Part shown: positions 56,560-64,000 of the stretch, piece by piece
How the letters are laid out: the number at the start of each line of letters is the position of its first letter
How positions within the stretch are numbered: position 1 is the stretch's first letter
Assembly (NCBI RefSeq): GCF_001543285.1
Contig: NZ_CP014164.1
Span: 2,108,001-2,172,000 of the forward strand
DNA: 64,000 nt
Direction of reading: 5' to 3'
From: Aerococcus viridans
GTDB taxonomy: Bacteria > Bacillota > Bacilli > Lactobacillales > Aerococcaceae
The notes under the pieces: model-generated
Seen by the model: the letters and a program-made list of their open reading frames with translations, nothing else
Database searches by the model: none
Told to the model about the DNA's origin: nothing
Made by a program: the position numbers and the translations under genes

Positions 56560-57450
56560 ATGTCTAACTTAAAAAATCCAAAGGAACTATATCATAAAGA
56601 TGGATTCCCCAAGCAAGACCAAGAGGGACCGGCTCTGCAAAATAAAATGAAACCTGTACCTGACTGTGGTGAAAACACTTATAAAGGTTCAGGAAAACTA
56701 ACCGGTCGTAATGCGCTAATTACAGGAGGAGATTCAGGTATTGGTCGAGCGGTAGCGATCGCTTTCGCAAGAGAAGGTGCCAATGTGGCCATCCATTTCT
56801 TACCAGGCGAAGAATCAGACGCTGAGGAAGTAAAAGAGTTGATTGAAAAAGAAGGTCGTAAAGCACTCTTATTACCATACGATTTTAAGGAAGAGGGAAA
56901 TGGCGCTAAAATTGTGTCAGAAACTGTTAAGGCCTTTGGTGCACTAGATATTTTAGTTTTAAATGCGGCGCAACAAATTGCTCATGAAAAGCTTGAAGAT
57001 CTACCAATGCAACAAGTAAGAGACACCTTCCAAGTAAATATTATCAGTATGTATGAATCCGTGAAAGAAGCTGAAAAATACCTAGAGCCTGGCAGTACAA
57101 TTGTTACAACTTCTTCCGTGAATTCATTTAATCCTTCTGTTTCATTCTTTGATTACGCCGTAACTAACGGTGCAATATCAACTTTCACTGCCCTATTATC
57201 TGGATACTTTGCACCAAAAGGCATTCGGGTCAATGGTGTAGCACCTGGTCCAGTATGGACACCTTTACAATTAGATGGTGGACAACTAGAAGGTGGACTC
57301 GAAAGTTTTGGGCAAGATACTCAACTAGCACGTTCTGGTCAGCCAGCTGAACTTGCACCGACTTATGTCTTACTTGCTTCAAATGATTCTTCTTATATCA
57401 GTGGAGAAATTATTAAAGTTACAGGTGGTAGCACCATCTCTACTGAATAA
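56560..57450 (+). CDS. SDR-family oxidoreductase, YhdF/YghA (general stress protein 39) type
   Basis: A 296-aa SDR with the N-terminal extension typical of this group (PKQDQEGPALQNKMKPVPD). The coenzyme motif is TGGDSGIGRAVA (55-66). Catalytic Ser is in TTSSVNS (183-189) and Tyr is Tyr199. The Lys of YxxxK is replaced by Asn203 (DYAVTNGAI), which would weaken proton relay. Close relatives are stress-induced in Bacillus, with alcohols or aldehydes as suggested substrates. It is a single gene with a promoter, strong ribosome binding site and terminator. Confidence 0.87.
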   Translation: MSNLKNPKELYHKDGFPKQDQEGPALQNKMKPVPDCGENTYKGSGKLTGRNALITGGDSGIGRAVAIAFAREGANVAIHFLPGEESDAEEVKELIEKEGRKALLLPYDFKEEGNGAKIVSETVKAFGALDILVLNAAQQIAHEKLEDLPMQQVRDTFQVNIISMYESVKEAEKYLEPGSTIVTTSSVNSFNPSVSFFDYAVTNGAISTFTALLSGYFAPKGIRVNGVAPGPVWTPLQLDGGQLEGGLESFGQDTQLARSGQPAELAPTYVLLASNDSSYISGEIIKVTGGSTISTE

Positions 57451-57491
57451 TCAATGTGCATCATTAAGTGATTATGACAAATAAAAGCTTT

Positions 57492-57538
57492 AATAAGAGG
57501 TCAAGCTTAGCTTTAGGGATAAGCTTGAATCTCTTATT
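57492..57538 (+). terminator. Terminator of the SDR gene
   Basis: AATAAGAG plus TCAAGCTTA pair with TAAGCTTGA plus CTCTTATT in one long stem around a 10-base loop. Confidence 0.75.
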
Positions 57539-57998
57539 ATTTATATAATCGACTAAATCGTTGCTAGCCTTAATTAGGTTACTAAACTGAAAGTAACACA
57601 CCAATCACATAATAAAATACTGAGCAATATAGTCATTATTCCCTTTCTAAAAAAACGGTTCTTTTACAAATAGTGTTGGTAAATAATTTCAAACCAAGCG
57701 AATATGTTTTTTAGTTTTTAATAACAATTAAAAAATCAATAAAGTTAAATGCCATGCACGCCGTGATGTGTATGGCTTTTTTCTTGCCTTTAGGCAAGGA
57801 ATGCGACCAATGAGATAACATTTTCTAACAAATGGTGTTTCGATCTTACAGTGTACGTTCCTTAAAAGCCGTGGCACCAGAGAAAGCCAAGGTCTCTTTT
57901 CTTTGAAATCGAGCCTTAGTCTAGATTTCATGCTTGTTCACGGCTAAGGTCGTACAGTTTCAGTCCTCTTTATTCAAAAATATACCACTATCCCTGGG

Positions 57999-59339
57999 TT
58001 AGCTTGCCATCCCGTCAAATGTATATGGTTCAGGATTGGATGGTTTGTAATTTAATTTGAATTGTACTAAAATTCTTGCACATAAATGGTGGAAGTTCGA
58101 ATATCCAAAACCTGTTCGTTTAATTAATTTAATTTTATTATTAATACCTTCGGTAGGACCATTTGATACAGTATATTTCAAGGCGTTATGTATATAAGGC
58201 AAGAATTTGACTAATGTTCTGATCGTTCTTCTCGTACGACTTGGCAAAGTGCGATGCTTAGCCCCTTGTAGGATTTCATTGAAAATATTGATATCATGAG
58301 TTGAAATGGCATATTTTAGTTCATTCATCAGGGTATAAGTAACCAAAAGTTCGTGTGAGATGCTCAAAAGATAATCAACAATACGTTGTTCTGATATTGC
58401 TTCACCAAATTGGCGAATATAATGTGTATCCGTAAAATTTAAATCTTCAGCATTCTTTAACAATAATTTCCATTGTTTTTTGAGTTTTTTGTAGTCCGAT
58501 AGACGGCTCGTTTTGATAGTATTCATCACTTTAATACGATTAGAATTGATTGTTTCATTCAGCAGCTTTACTATATGGAATCGATCAATTACAATCTTAG
58601 CATTAGGAAAACTAGTACGTATTACTTCAAGATAAGGTGTATATAAATCAATCGAAACTGTCTTCACGCTGCTTCGAGCAGTCCAGGTAAAAGAAGAAAA
58701 GTAATCGATGAGCGACGCTTGTTTTCTATCAACGATAATATCAATTAGCCTTCTATTATGCGTGTCTACAAGGACAGCACTCATCGCATTCGCTACACGA
58801 CTGGTCGATTTAAACTCATCTACACCGAGGTGATTCGGGAGATAATTTCCCTTAGGTGATAGTCCCTTACTTGCTTTCATTAAAGTTCTGGCCACTGTTG
58901 GAGAGGAGACATGGTAACGTTTAGCGATTAACCGCATAGATTGCGTATCAACCAATTCGGAGCTAATTTGGCTTTTAATGGCTTTAGAAATACAGCAAAA
59001 TTTTTCAACTAATGGTGTTTCAGCAATAAAAGTTTGTGCACAGTGTTTACAATAAAAGCGTTGCTTCTGTAATTTAAGTAAAACAGGATTAGTAGCTGTG
59101 TTCGGTAATCGAATGATAGCTGGTTTAAAGCCATGTTTGATGATATCTTGGTTACCAGTATTCTTTACACCACAGTGCATATAAGCCTTAGGCTTGTATG
59201 TAAGAACCCCATGTAAAACGAAATGATTGATTTCATGATACTTTTCAAGTGGCAACAGATGCATAGATTTTGGTATTTTTATATCAATATTATTGTCGAA
59301 AATACCGCAAAGTTGTTTTATAATAGATGTATGGGACAT
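57999..59339 (-). CDS. ISL3-family transposase, copy 2
   Basis: The same 446-aa DDE transposase as at 17526, started at the equivalent ATG. Zinc-finger motifs (MHCGVKN, YCKHCAQTF) and the DDE core are intact, except that the first Cys of CMHC is Tyr here, which may weaken the N-terminal finger. About 15 residues differ from copy 1, so the copies have separate histories. The upstream end of the element, where its promoter should lie, is split by the IS3 insertion. Confidence 0.93.
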   Translation of the reverse strand: MSHTSIIKQLCGIFDNNIDIKIPKSMHLLPLEKYHEINHFVLHGVLTYKPKAYMHCGVKNTGNQDIIKHGFKPAIIRLPNTATNPVLLKLQKQRFYCKHCAQTFIAETPLVEKFCCISKAIKSQISSELVDTQSMRLIAKRYHVSSPTVARTLMKASKGLSPKGNYLPNHLGVDEFKSTSRVANAMSAVLVDTHNRRLIDIIVDRKQASLIDYFSSFTWTARSSVKTVSIDLYTPYLEVIRTSFPNAKIVIDRFHIVKLLNETINSNRIKVMNTIKTSRLSDYKKLKKQWKLLLKNAEDLNFTDTHYIRQFGEAISEQRIVDYLLSISHELLVTYTLMNELKYAISTHDINIFNEILQGAKHRTLPSRTRRTIRTLVKFLPYIHNALKYTVSNGPTEGINNKIKLIKRTGFGYSNFHHLCARILVQFKLNYKPSNPEPYTFDGMAS

Positions 59340-59516
59340 GATTTTTCCTTCTTTCTGTATTCGTCGTGGTTTACATGAATTAAGGATATCATGTCCTTTT
59401 TGTGTACACAAAAATAGTGTCAATGAGATTCAACATTGAACTGCACCCTGTCAAGTAGACAGGTAAATAAACAAAATTTTTGTGCCATGTATGATACTTT
59501 TCATCCATGGCTTTTT

Positions 59517-60290
59517 TTATGCCGGAATGCTTAAGCCCATTTTTAACGTCACCCGTTGAGTGTTATAAAACCCAATATATTGTTTAATATCATTCTCTAA
59601 TTCTTCAAAGCTCACATAAGTCTTCAGCCGATACATTTCTTCTTTAATAATTCCCCAAAAGTTCTCCATTGGACCGTTATCAATGCATTTCCCCACACGA
59701 GACATACTGTGGGTGAGTTGATGTTTCTTCACAAAATTATTAAAGTCGTATGACGTGTATTGATATCCCCGATCGCTATGAATAAGCGTTTGGGTTGATA
59801 TAATCTTGTCTTCAATTTGGCGAACTGTATCACGAACTAAGGCATTATCATTACGTTTCGATAGTTTAAAGGCTACGATCTTATTTTCGCCATAATCCAA
59901 TATGGCACTAAGATAAGCTTTGGCGTTCTCTCCATACTTAAATTCAGTCACATCGGTTAATAAGACTTCCATCGATTGATAGTCCTTTCGGAATTCTCTA
60001 TTGAGGACATTATCGGCGATATGTGCAGGATTGTGGGGCTTGTAACGATATCGTTTCCGACGGATAACAGCTTTCAAGTTCAGTAATTTCATCAAACGAT
60101 AGACACACTTATGGTTTACTTTAGCGTTCATGAAGTAGTTCAGATAGATAGTTATTCGACGATAGCCATAAATACCTTTATGCTTTTCATAGACTTGAAG
60201 GATTAATTCAACAAGCTTTCGAAGCCGTTTTTCCGACGCAGTCGGCTTGCGTTTCAACCACTTATAATAACCCGCTCTGCTCACACCCAA
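59517..60290 (-). CDS. IS3-family transposase OrfB (DDE integrase core)
   Basis: A 257-aa integrase-type protein. HTH_21-like IYGYRRITIYL is followed by the DDE core: LLTDVTEFKYG (first Asp), IHSDRGYQYTS (second Asp) and ENFWGIIKEEMY (Glu). The frame continues upstream of the first start codon into the -1 frame of orfA (LQKEGYKVIHLCDALGVSRA), so it is normally made as an OrfAB fusion by -1 frameshifting near CAAAAAGAAGG. The C-terminus ends RVTLKMGLSIPA, a little short of many relatives. Confidence 0.9.
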   Translation of the reverse strand: MGVSRAGYYKWLKRKPTASEKRLRKLVELILQVYEKHKGIYGYRRITIYLNYFMNAKVNHKCVYRLMKLLNLKAVIRRKRYRYKPHNPAHIADNVLNREFRKDYQSMEVLLTDVTEFKYGENAKAYLSAILDYGENKIVAFKLSKRNDNALVRDTVRQIEDKIISTQTLIHSDRGYQYTSYDFNNFVKKHQLTHSMSRVGKCIDNGPMENFWGIIKEEMYRLKTYVSFEELENDIKQYIGFYNTQRVTLKMGLSIPA

Positions 60291-60307
60291 AGCATCACAG
60301 AGATGGA

Positions 60308-61063
60308 TTACTTTGTATCCTTCTTTTTGTAGTTTCTTGATCGTTTGGTATTCCGCTTCATACCTCGTTTGCGTGACATCAACTCTCTTTCCACTTCTTC
60401 TAACTTTTTTAACGCTACGTTCTCCGTTTCTAGATACTCATTTCGTGCTCTTAAAGCTGCATTTTCAGCCCGGATTCTTTCTTCTTCCGTTTGAACAGAG
60501 TTTGGTTTGCCGCGACCTCGTCCATCTACTAGTCCGTCAGGACCATGCTTCTTATATTTTTGAACCCATGAATACACGTTATTGTAGGATACCTGATACT
60601 TCTCAGCAGTTTTTTTATAAGATAAACTATTAGCTAGGCAGTCTTGGACTATTTTGATTTTTTCTTCTTGTGTTGATTTTTTATCTGTCATCGTATACAC
60701 CTCGGATTTTGGAGAATAGCTCCTCATTTCTTCCCCTTTAGTATACTTGTTTATCCAGCTCCTGACAGTATCAACTTTTGGGATATTATATTTAACAGCT
60801 AGCTGACCTATAGGTAATCTATCTTCTAAATATTCTTTCACAACTAAGTCCTTAAATTCTTTGCTATATTTATTGTACTTAGATTTAACTTGAATCCCAC
60901 TAATTCCATGCTCTTGGTATCTTAAGACTTTATCCCAAAAGGACGTCCAATTAATTAATAAACCATAGGCTTCTTTTAATTCTTTGAAACTGATTCCTTC
61001 ATTCAGATACATCAAAATATATCTTTCGATTTCTTCAGTTGTATGTTTACTGTTTGAACGCAT
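60308..61063 (-). CDS. IS3-family OrfA (helix-turn-helix protein)
   Basis: A 251-aa DNA-binding protein with two HTH modules (KYSKEFKDLVVKEYLEDRLPIGQLAVKYNI at about 64-93, and IVQDCLANSLSYKKTAEKYQVSYNNVYSWVQKY at about 138-170). A leucine-containing coiled coil (NAALRARNEYLETENVALKK) is followed by a basic tail. It is longer than a typical one-HTH OrfA. Its end overlaps the OrfB frame, where a -1 frameshift would produce the active transposase. Confidence 0.88.
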   Translation of the reverse strand: MRSNSKHTTEEIERYILMYLNEGISFKELKEAYGLLINWTSFWDKVLRYQEHGISGIQVKSKYNKYSKEFKDLVVKEYLEDRLPIGQLAVKYNIPKVDTVRSWINKYTKGEEMRSYSPKSEVYTMTDKKSTQEEKIKIVQDCLANSLSYKKTAEKYQVSYNNVYSWVQKYKKHGPDGLVDGRGRGKPNSVQTEEERIRAENAALRARNEYLETENVALKKLEEVERELMSRKRGMKRNTKRSRNYKKKDTK

Positions 61064-61180
61064 AAAAATCCCCCTAAAGTAATTTTTCTTTTTTAAGTGT
61101 CTACTTTAGGGGGAGCATATCACATGAAATCTCACCAACACTATTTATTATAGAACCAATTATTCCAGTCAATCCGCAAC

Positions 61181-61227
61181 AAAAACAACACCTGCCGAAA
61201 CAATCCCTTTTACTGTCCCGACAGGTG
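61181..61227 (-). terminator. Terminator of the purine genes
   Basis: CACCTGCCG (61189-61197) pairs with CGACAGGTG (61219-61227), with one wobble on the RNA strand. A T-rich stretch follows on the minus strand, next to the IS border. Confidence 0.75.
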
Positions 61228-61233
61228 CTTTAA

Positions 61234-62529
61234 TTAATTCAGTCCAACACGTTCAAATATTTCATCTACATTTTTCAGATGGTAGTTATAGTCAAAAGCA
61301 TCTTCGATATCTTCAGCATTCAGAATGGACATAATCTTCTCGTCCTCTTCAAGCAGTGGTTGGAATGCTGTCTGTTCATCCCAAGCAATGGCAGTTTTGG
61401 GCTGAACCAGGTCGTAAGCTTCTTCCCGGCTGAGGCCTTTATCGATCAGCTTCAGCAATACACGCTGGCTGTAGATCAGACCAAGTGTTGCATCCATATT
61501 GCGTTTCATGTTCTCAGGGAACACGGTCAGATTGCAGACGATATTGGCAAATCGGTTCAGCATGTAGTTTAGCAGGGTCGTGCTGTCAGGCAAAATAATG
61601 CGTTCCGCAGATGAGTGCGAAATATCACGCTCATGCCATAAGCTGACGTTCTCGTAAGCTGTCACCATGTGCCCTCTGATCACACGCGCCAGTCCGGCCA
61701 TATTCTCAGATCCGATCGGGTTACGTTTGTGAGGCATTGCTGAGGAGCCTTTCTGACCTTTAGCAAAACCTTCTTCCACTTCTCTAGTTTCCGACTTCTG
61801 CAGGCCTCTGATTTCGGTCGCAAACTTTTCAACGCTGGTTGCAATAAGGGCAATGGTGCTAATATATTCCGCATGCAGATCGCGCGGCAGAACCTGGGTC
61901 GAAATTTCCTGAGGACGCGTTCCCAGTTTATCGCAGACATACTTTTCAACAAATGGCGGGATATTGGCAAACGTTCCAACTGCTCCACTGATTTTTCCGG
62001 CTTCTACGCCTTTAGCTGCGTGTTCGAACCGTTCGATGTGGCGTTTCATTTCTGAATACCAGAGCGCCAGCTTCAGACCAAAGGTAGTCGGTTCAGCGTG
62101 AACACCGTGCGTGCGTCCCATGGTCACCGTATGCTTATGCTCTTTCGCTTTTTCACCGATAACTTCAAGCAGCTGCTGAAGGTCTTTTCTGAGTACATCA
62201 TTGACCTGTTTCAGCTGGTAACCGTAAGCTGTATCAACGACATCTGTACTGGTTAATCCGTAGTGGACCCATTTCTTTTCGTCTCCCAACGTTTCAGAAA
62301 CGGCTCGTGTGAAAGCGACCACGTCATGTTTCGTTTCTTTTTCGATTTCCAGAATACGGGCAATATCAAAAGAGGCATGCGCTCGGATCTTCTGAACGTC
62401 TTCTTTAGGAATCTCTCCCAGTTCGGCCCAGGCTTCATCAGCTAGGATCTCAACTTCCAGCCATGACTTGTAGCGGTTCTCCTCTGACCATAATTCTTTC
62501 ATTTCAGGTCGCGTGTAGCGTTCGATCAT
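61234..62529 (-). CDS. purB: Adenylosuccinate lyase
   Basis: A 431-aa enzyme acting twice in purine synthesis: it cleaves SAICAR to AICAR and adenylosuccinate to AMP, releasing fumarate. The superfamily signature [15 protein letters not shown] is present. Other catalytic blocks are [25 protein letters not shown] and the N-terminal [20 protein letters not shown]. The base composition is visibly GC-richer than in the rest of the window, with more G/C third positions. It follows purK by 12 bp. The identity is secure; its origin by transfer or recombination is inferred from composition and the neighbouring IS. Confidence 0.97.
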   Translation of the reverse strand: MIERYTRPEMKELWSEENRYKSWLEVEILADEAWAELGEIPKEDVQKIRAHASFDIARILEIEKETKHDVVAFTRAVSETLGDEKKWVHYGLTSTDVVDTAYGYQLKQVNDVLRKDLQQLLEVIGEKAKEHKHTVTMGRTHGVHAEPTTFGLKLALWYSEMKRHIERFEHAAKGVEAGKISGAVGTFANIPPFVEKYVCDKLGTRPQEISTQVLPRDLHAEYISTIALIATSVEKFATEIRGLQKSETREVEEGFAKGQKGSSAMPHKRNPIGSENMAGLARVIRGHMVTAYENVSLWHERDISHSSAERIILPDSTTLLNYMLNRFANIVCNLTVFPENMKRNMDATLGLIYSQRVLLKLIDKGLSREEAYDLVQPKTAIAWDEQTAFQPLLEEDEKIMSILNAEDIEDAFDYNYHLKNVDEIFERVGLN

Positions 62530-62541
62530 TATACCAGTCTC

Positions 62542-63678
62542 CTAATTCCAGATTTTCGTTTCTTCAATGTCTTTCAGTGTCTTCTCGGTGTCAGCCGTCA
62601 GTATGGTCACGTGCCCCATCTTTCGCCCGGTCTTGACCTCTTTCTTGCCGTAATCATGTACATGCCAGGCTGGCTGACTGCTGTTCAGTTTCAGTGCCTG
62701 GTCAAAGTGCTCACCCAGGATATTGACCATTACAGCAGGCTTGAGAAGGTCCACTTCAGCAAGAGGATAGCCGCAGATTGCACGTATGTGCAGGTCAAAC
62801 TGTGAGTCTGAACAGGCTTCGATAGAATAATGTCCGGAGTTATGCGGACGCGGCGCCAGTTCATTGGCATAGAGCTTTCCTTCAGAAGTCAAAAAGAGTT
62901 CCACACCCAGGACACCTGATAAGGTCATCTTTTCAGCGATGGTATCAGCAATCTGTCGTGCCTCGTCCATCACCTCTTCTGACACGCGTGCCGGTACGAT
63001 ACTCTTAAGAAGGATATTGTTCTCATGGATGTTTTCTGAAACAGGCAAGGTGACCACATTCCCTGAGGCATTACGAGCCACCATAATAGAAAGTTCCTTT
63101 TCAAATGACACCCACTCTTCCAGGACACATGTCCCTTTTTTTATAAGAGCCGAGGCTTCTTCAAAATCAGCATCCGATTCCAGAACGACTTGACCCTTCC
63201 CGTCGTAACCGCCTTGAACAGTCTTCAGGACACATGGATAGCCAAGACCTTCTATGGCTTTCTTCAAATTTTCTTCCGTTTCAATTTTAGCATAAGCGGC
63301 AATAGGAATCCCTGACTTTTTCAGAAAATCTTTTTCAGTCAGGCGATTCTGGGTATTAAGTAAAAGCTTGGTTCCCTGGGGAACTGCAATTTCCACTGCC
63401 TCAAGAACGTGTTCGATTGTTTCGGCATCGACATTTTCAAATTCATAGGTCAGCACATCGCTTGATCTGGCCAGTTCTTTCAAAGCGTCCAGATCATCAT
63501 AAGCTGCTTCAATATGCAGATCCGCCACTTGGGCTGTCGGACAGTCTGGAGTCGGGTCAAGCACAGCAATCCGATAGCCTCTTTCCTTAGCAGAAAAAGC
63601 CATCATCCGTCCCAGCTGTCCCCCACCTATAATGCCTATTGTACTTCCCGGTCTGATCAGTTTAGACAAGTTCATCAC
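62542..63678 (-). CDS. purK: N5-carboxyaminoimidazole ribonucleotide synthase
   Basis: A 378-aa ATP-grasp enzyme that makes N5-CAIR from AIR, bicarbonate and ATP. The N-terminal [26 protein letters not shown], the central [17 protein letters not shown] and [17 protein letters not shown] blocks, and [25 protein letters not shown] near the metal site are diagnostic. The GTG at 63678 or the next codon ATG may be the start. It overlaps the end of purE by 17 bp, the usual purE-purK arrangement. Composition is GC-rich, like purB. Confidence 0.96.
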   Translation of the reverse strand: MMNLSKLIRPGSTIGIIGGGQLGRMMAFSAKERGYRIAVLDPTPDCPTAQVADLHIEAAYDDLDALKELARSSDVLTYEFENVDAETIEHVLEAVEIAVPQGTKLLLNTQNRLTEKDFLKKSGIPIAAYAKIETEENLKKAIEGLGYPCVLKTVQGGYDGKGQVVLESDADFEEASALIKKGTCVLEEWVSFEKELSIMVARNASGNVVTLPVSENIHENNILLKSIVPARVSEEVMDEARQIADTIAEKMTLSGVLGVELFLTSEGKLYANELAPRPHNSGHYSIEACSDSQFDLHIRAICGYPLAEVDLLKPAVMVNILGEHFDQALKLNSSQPAWHVHDYGKKEVKTGRKMGHVTILTADTEKTLKDIEETKIWN

Positions 63679-64000
63679 TACTTTCCATTACCTTCTGTTT
63701 CAAGGCTTCTCTTCTATTTTCGATTCGGTCGGCCAGTTCAGGCTGAAAGGCTCCCAACATCTGAGCGGCGAGGAGACCGGCATTCGTTGCCCCAGCCTTG
63801 CCAATGGCTACGGTAGCAACAGGGACTCCTCCCGGCATCTGTACGATCGACAGGAGTGAGTCCAGACCGTTCAGCGCCTTTGACTGAACAGGCACGCCGA
63901 TGACCGGCAGCGTCGTCTTCGCTGCCAGCATTCCTGGAAGATGTGCTGCGCCTCCCGCTCCAGCGATGATCACTCTGATCCCCCGCCCGCGCGCTTCTTC
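63662..64000 (-). CDS. purE: N5-carboxyaminoimidazole ribonucleotide mutase, 5' end beyond the window
   Basis: The C-terminal 112 or so residues of PurE, which rearranges N5-CAIR to CAIR. The frame is open to the last base ([17 protein letters not shown]). The family block [25 protein letters not shown] is present, as are [20 protein letters not shown] and [12 protein letters not shown]. The start lies to the right of this window. It precedes purK, overlapping it by 17 bp. The stretch is very GC-rich (about 65% in the 60 bases at 63901). Confidence 0.95.
   Translation of the reverse strand, partial: EEARGRGIRVIIAGAGGAAHLPGMLAAKTTLPVIGVPVQSKALNGLDSLLSIVQMPGGVPVATVAIGKAGATNAGLLAAQMLGAFQPELADRIENRREALKQKVMESSDELV

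Larger units (their letters stand above)
59437..61122 (-). mobile_element. IS3-family insertion sequence inside ISL3 copy 2
   Basis: A 1686-bp element. Its ends TGAACTGCACCC and, inverted, TGATATGCTCCC share a TGA start and AAGTAGACA further in, forming an imperfect terminal repeat of about 25 bp. The 3-bp direct repeat CAT flanks it (59434-59436 and 61123-61125), as expected for IS3. Removing it plus one CAT restores the ISL3 sequence seen in copy 1. Two overlapping-phase genes (orfA, orfB) are on the minus strand. Confidence 0.9.
57657..61157 (-). mobile_element. ISL3-family insertion sequence, copy 2, interrupted by an IS3-family element
   Basis: The outer ends match copy 1: GGTTCTTTTACAAATAGTG at 57657 and, inverted, GGTTCTATAATAAATAGTG ending at 61157. 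The element lies in reverse orientation to copy 1. An IS3-family element (59437-61122) is inserted near its transposase-proximal end. The 8-bp flanks differ (AAAAAAAC on the left, AATTATTC on the right), so no target duplication remains. This suggests recombination or deletion at one border. The right border adjoins GC-richer purine genes. Confidence 0.93.

Overview
The window reads as a low-GC Gram-positive chromosome of the order Lactobacillales, most likely Aerococcus viridans or a very close relative. The best marker is the gene at 40913-42037. Its product matches the well-studied A. viridans L-lactate oxidase in length (374 aa), in its N-terminus and in the active-site numbering I can check (Tyr40, Ala95). 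Most of the window has one AT-rich composition and strong AGGAGG-type ribosome binding sites. The exceptions are cfa (very AT-rich, clostridial in style) and the purine genes at the right edge (clearly GC-richer).

Layout. 0.3-5.2 kb: glycerol dehydrogenase, an esterase, a UV-damage endonuclease fused to a DUF1722 domain, the wreck of a carotenoid desaturase gene, and a TspO-like membrane protein. 5.4-8.7 kb: a small membrane protein and the t6A operon tsaB-GNAT-rimI-tsaD. 9-12.7 kb: a GPH sugar symporter, then an mhqO/mhqD-like quinone-detoxification operon behind two palindromic operators. 12.8-17.2 kb: a beta-glucoside operon (licT-bglP-bglA) in which all three genes carry inactivating lesions. 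17.4-19.2 kb: an ISL3-family insertion with a perfect 8-bp target duplication. 19.2-22.5 kb: cfa and a two-gene ABC exporter. 23-27.6 kb: the ilvB-ilvN-ilvC-ilvA operon, with a leader peptide rich in Ile and Val codons and an attenuator. 27.7-33.8 kb: an ABC ATPase, a beta-lactamase-like serine hydrolase, proS with a T-box, and a small group of genes related to CoA. 33.9-38.9 kb: transaldolase, transketolase, a HAD phosphatase and a GH13 protein without catalytic residues. 39-43 kb: a purine permease behind paired PurBoxes, lactate oxidase, a 48-aa peptide and a DsbA-like protein. 43-49.5 kb: a membrane protein, rlmA, two oxidoreductase or VOC-type genes, and pat-metQ. 49.6-55.3 kb: the mannitol operon mtlA-mtlR-mtlF-mtlD. 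55.5-57.5 kb: nagB and a stress-type SDR. 57.6-61.2 kb: a second ISL3 copy split by an IS3-family element. 61.2-64 kb: purE-purK-purB, with purE cut by the window edge.

How it fits together. The active part is sugar and amino-acid metabolism typical of an oxygen-tolerant lactic acid bacterium: mannitol uptake, glucosamine-6-P, pentose-phosphate enzymes, H2O2-forming lactate oxidation and branched-chain amino-acid synthesis. Regulation visible in the sequence includes CcpA (cre sites at cfa and mtlA), PurR boxes, an MhqR-type operator pair, a BglG/LicT antitermination site, a proS T-box and an ilv leader-peptide attenuator.

The most novel-looking item is an intergenic element seen twice (8808-8899 and 22709-22795). 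The two copies fold into the same four-helix hairpin with compensatory base changes, conserved internal loops and G-U wobbles that favour an RNA read from the minus strand. The right edge, where an IS without target duplication meets GC-richer purine genes, looks like a rearrangement junction.
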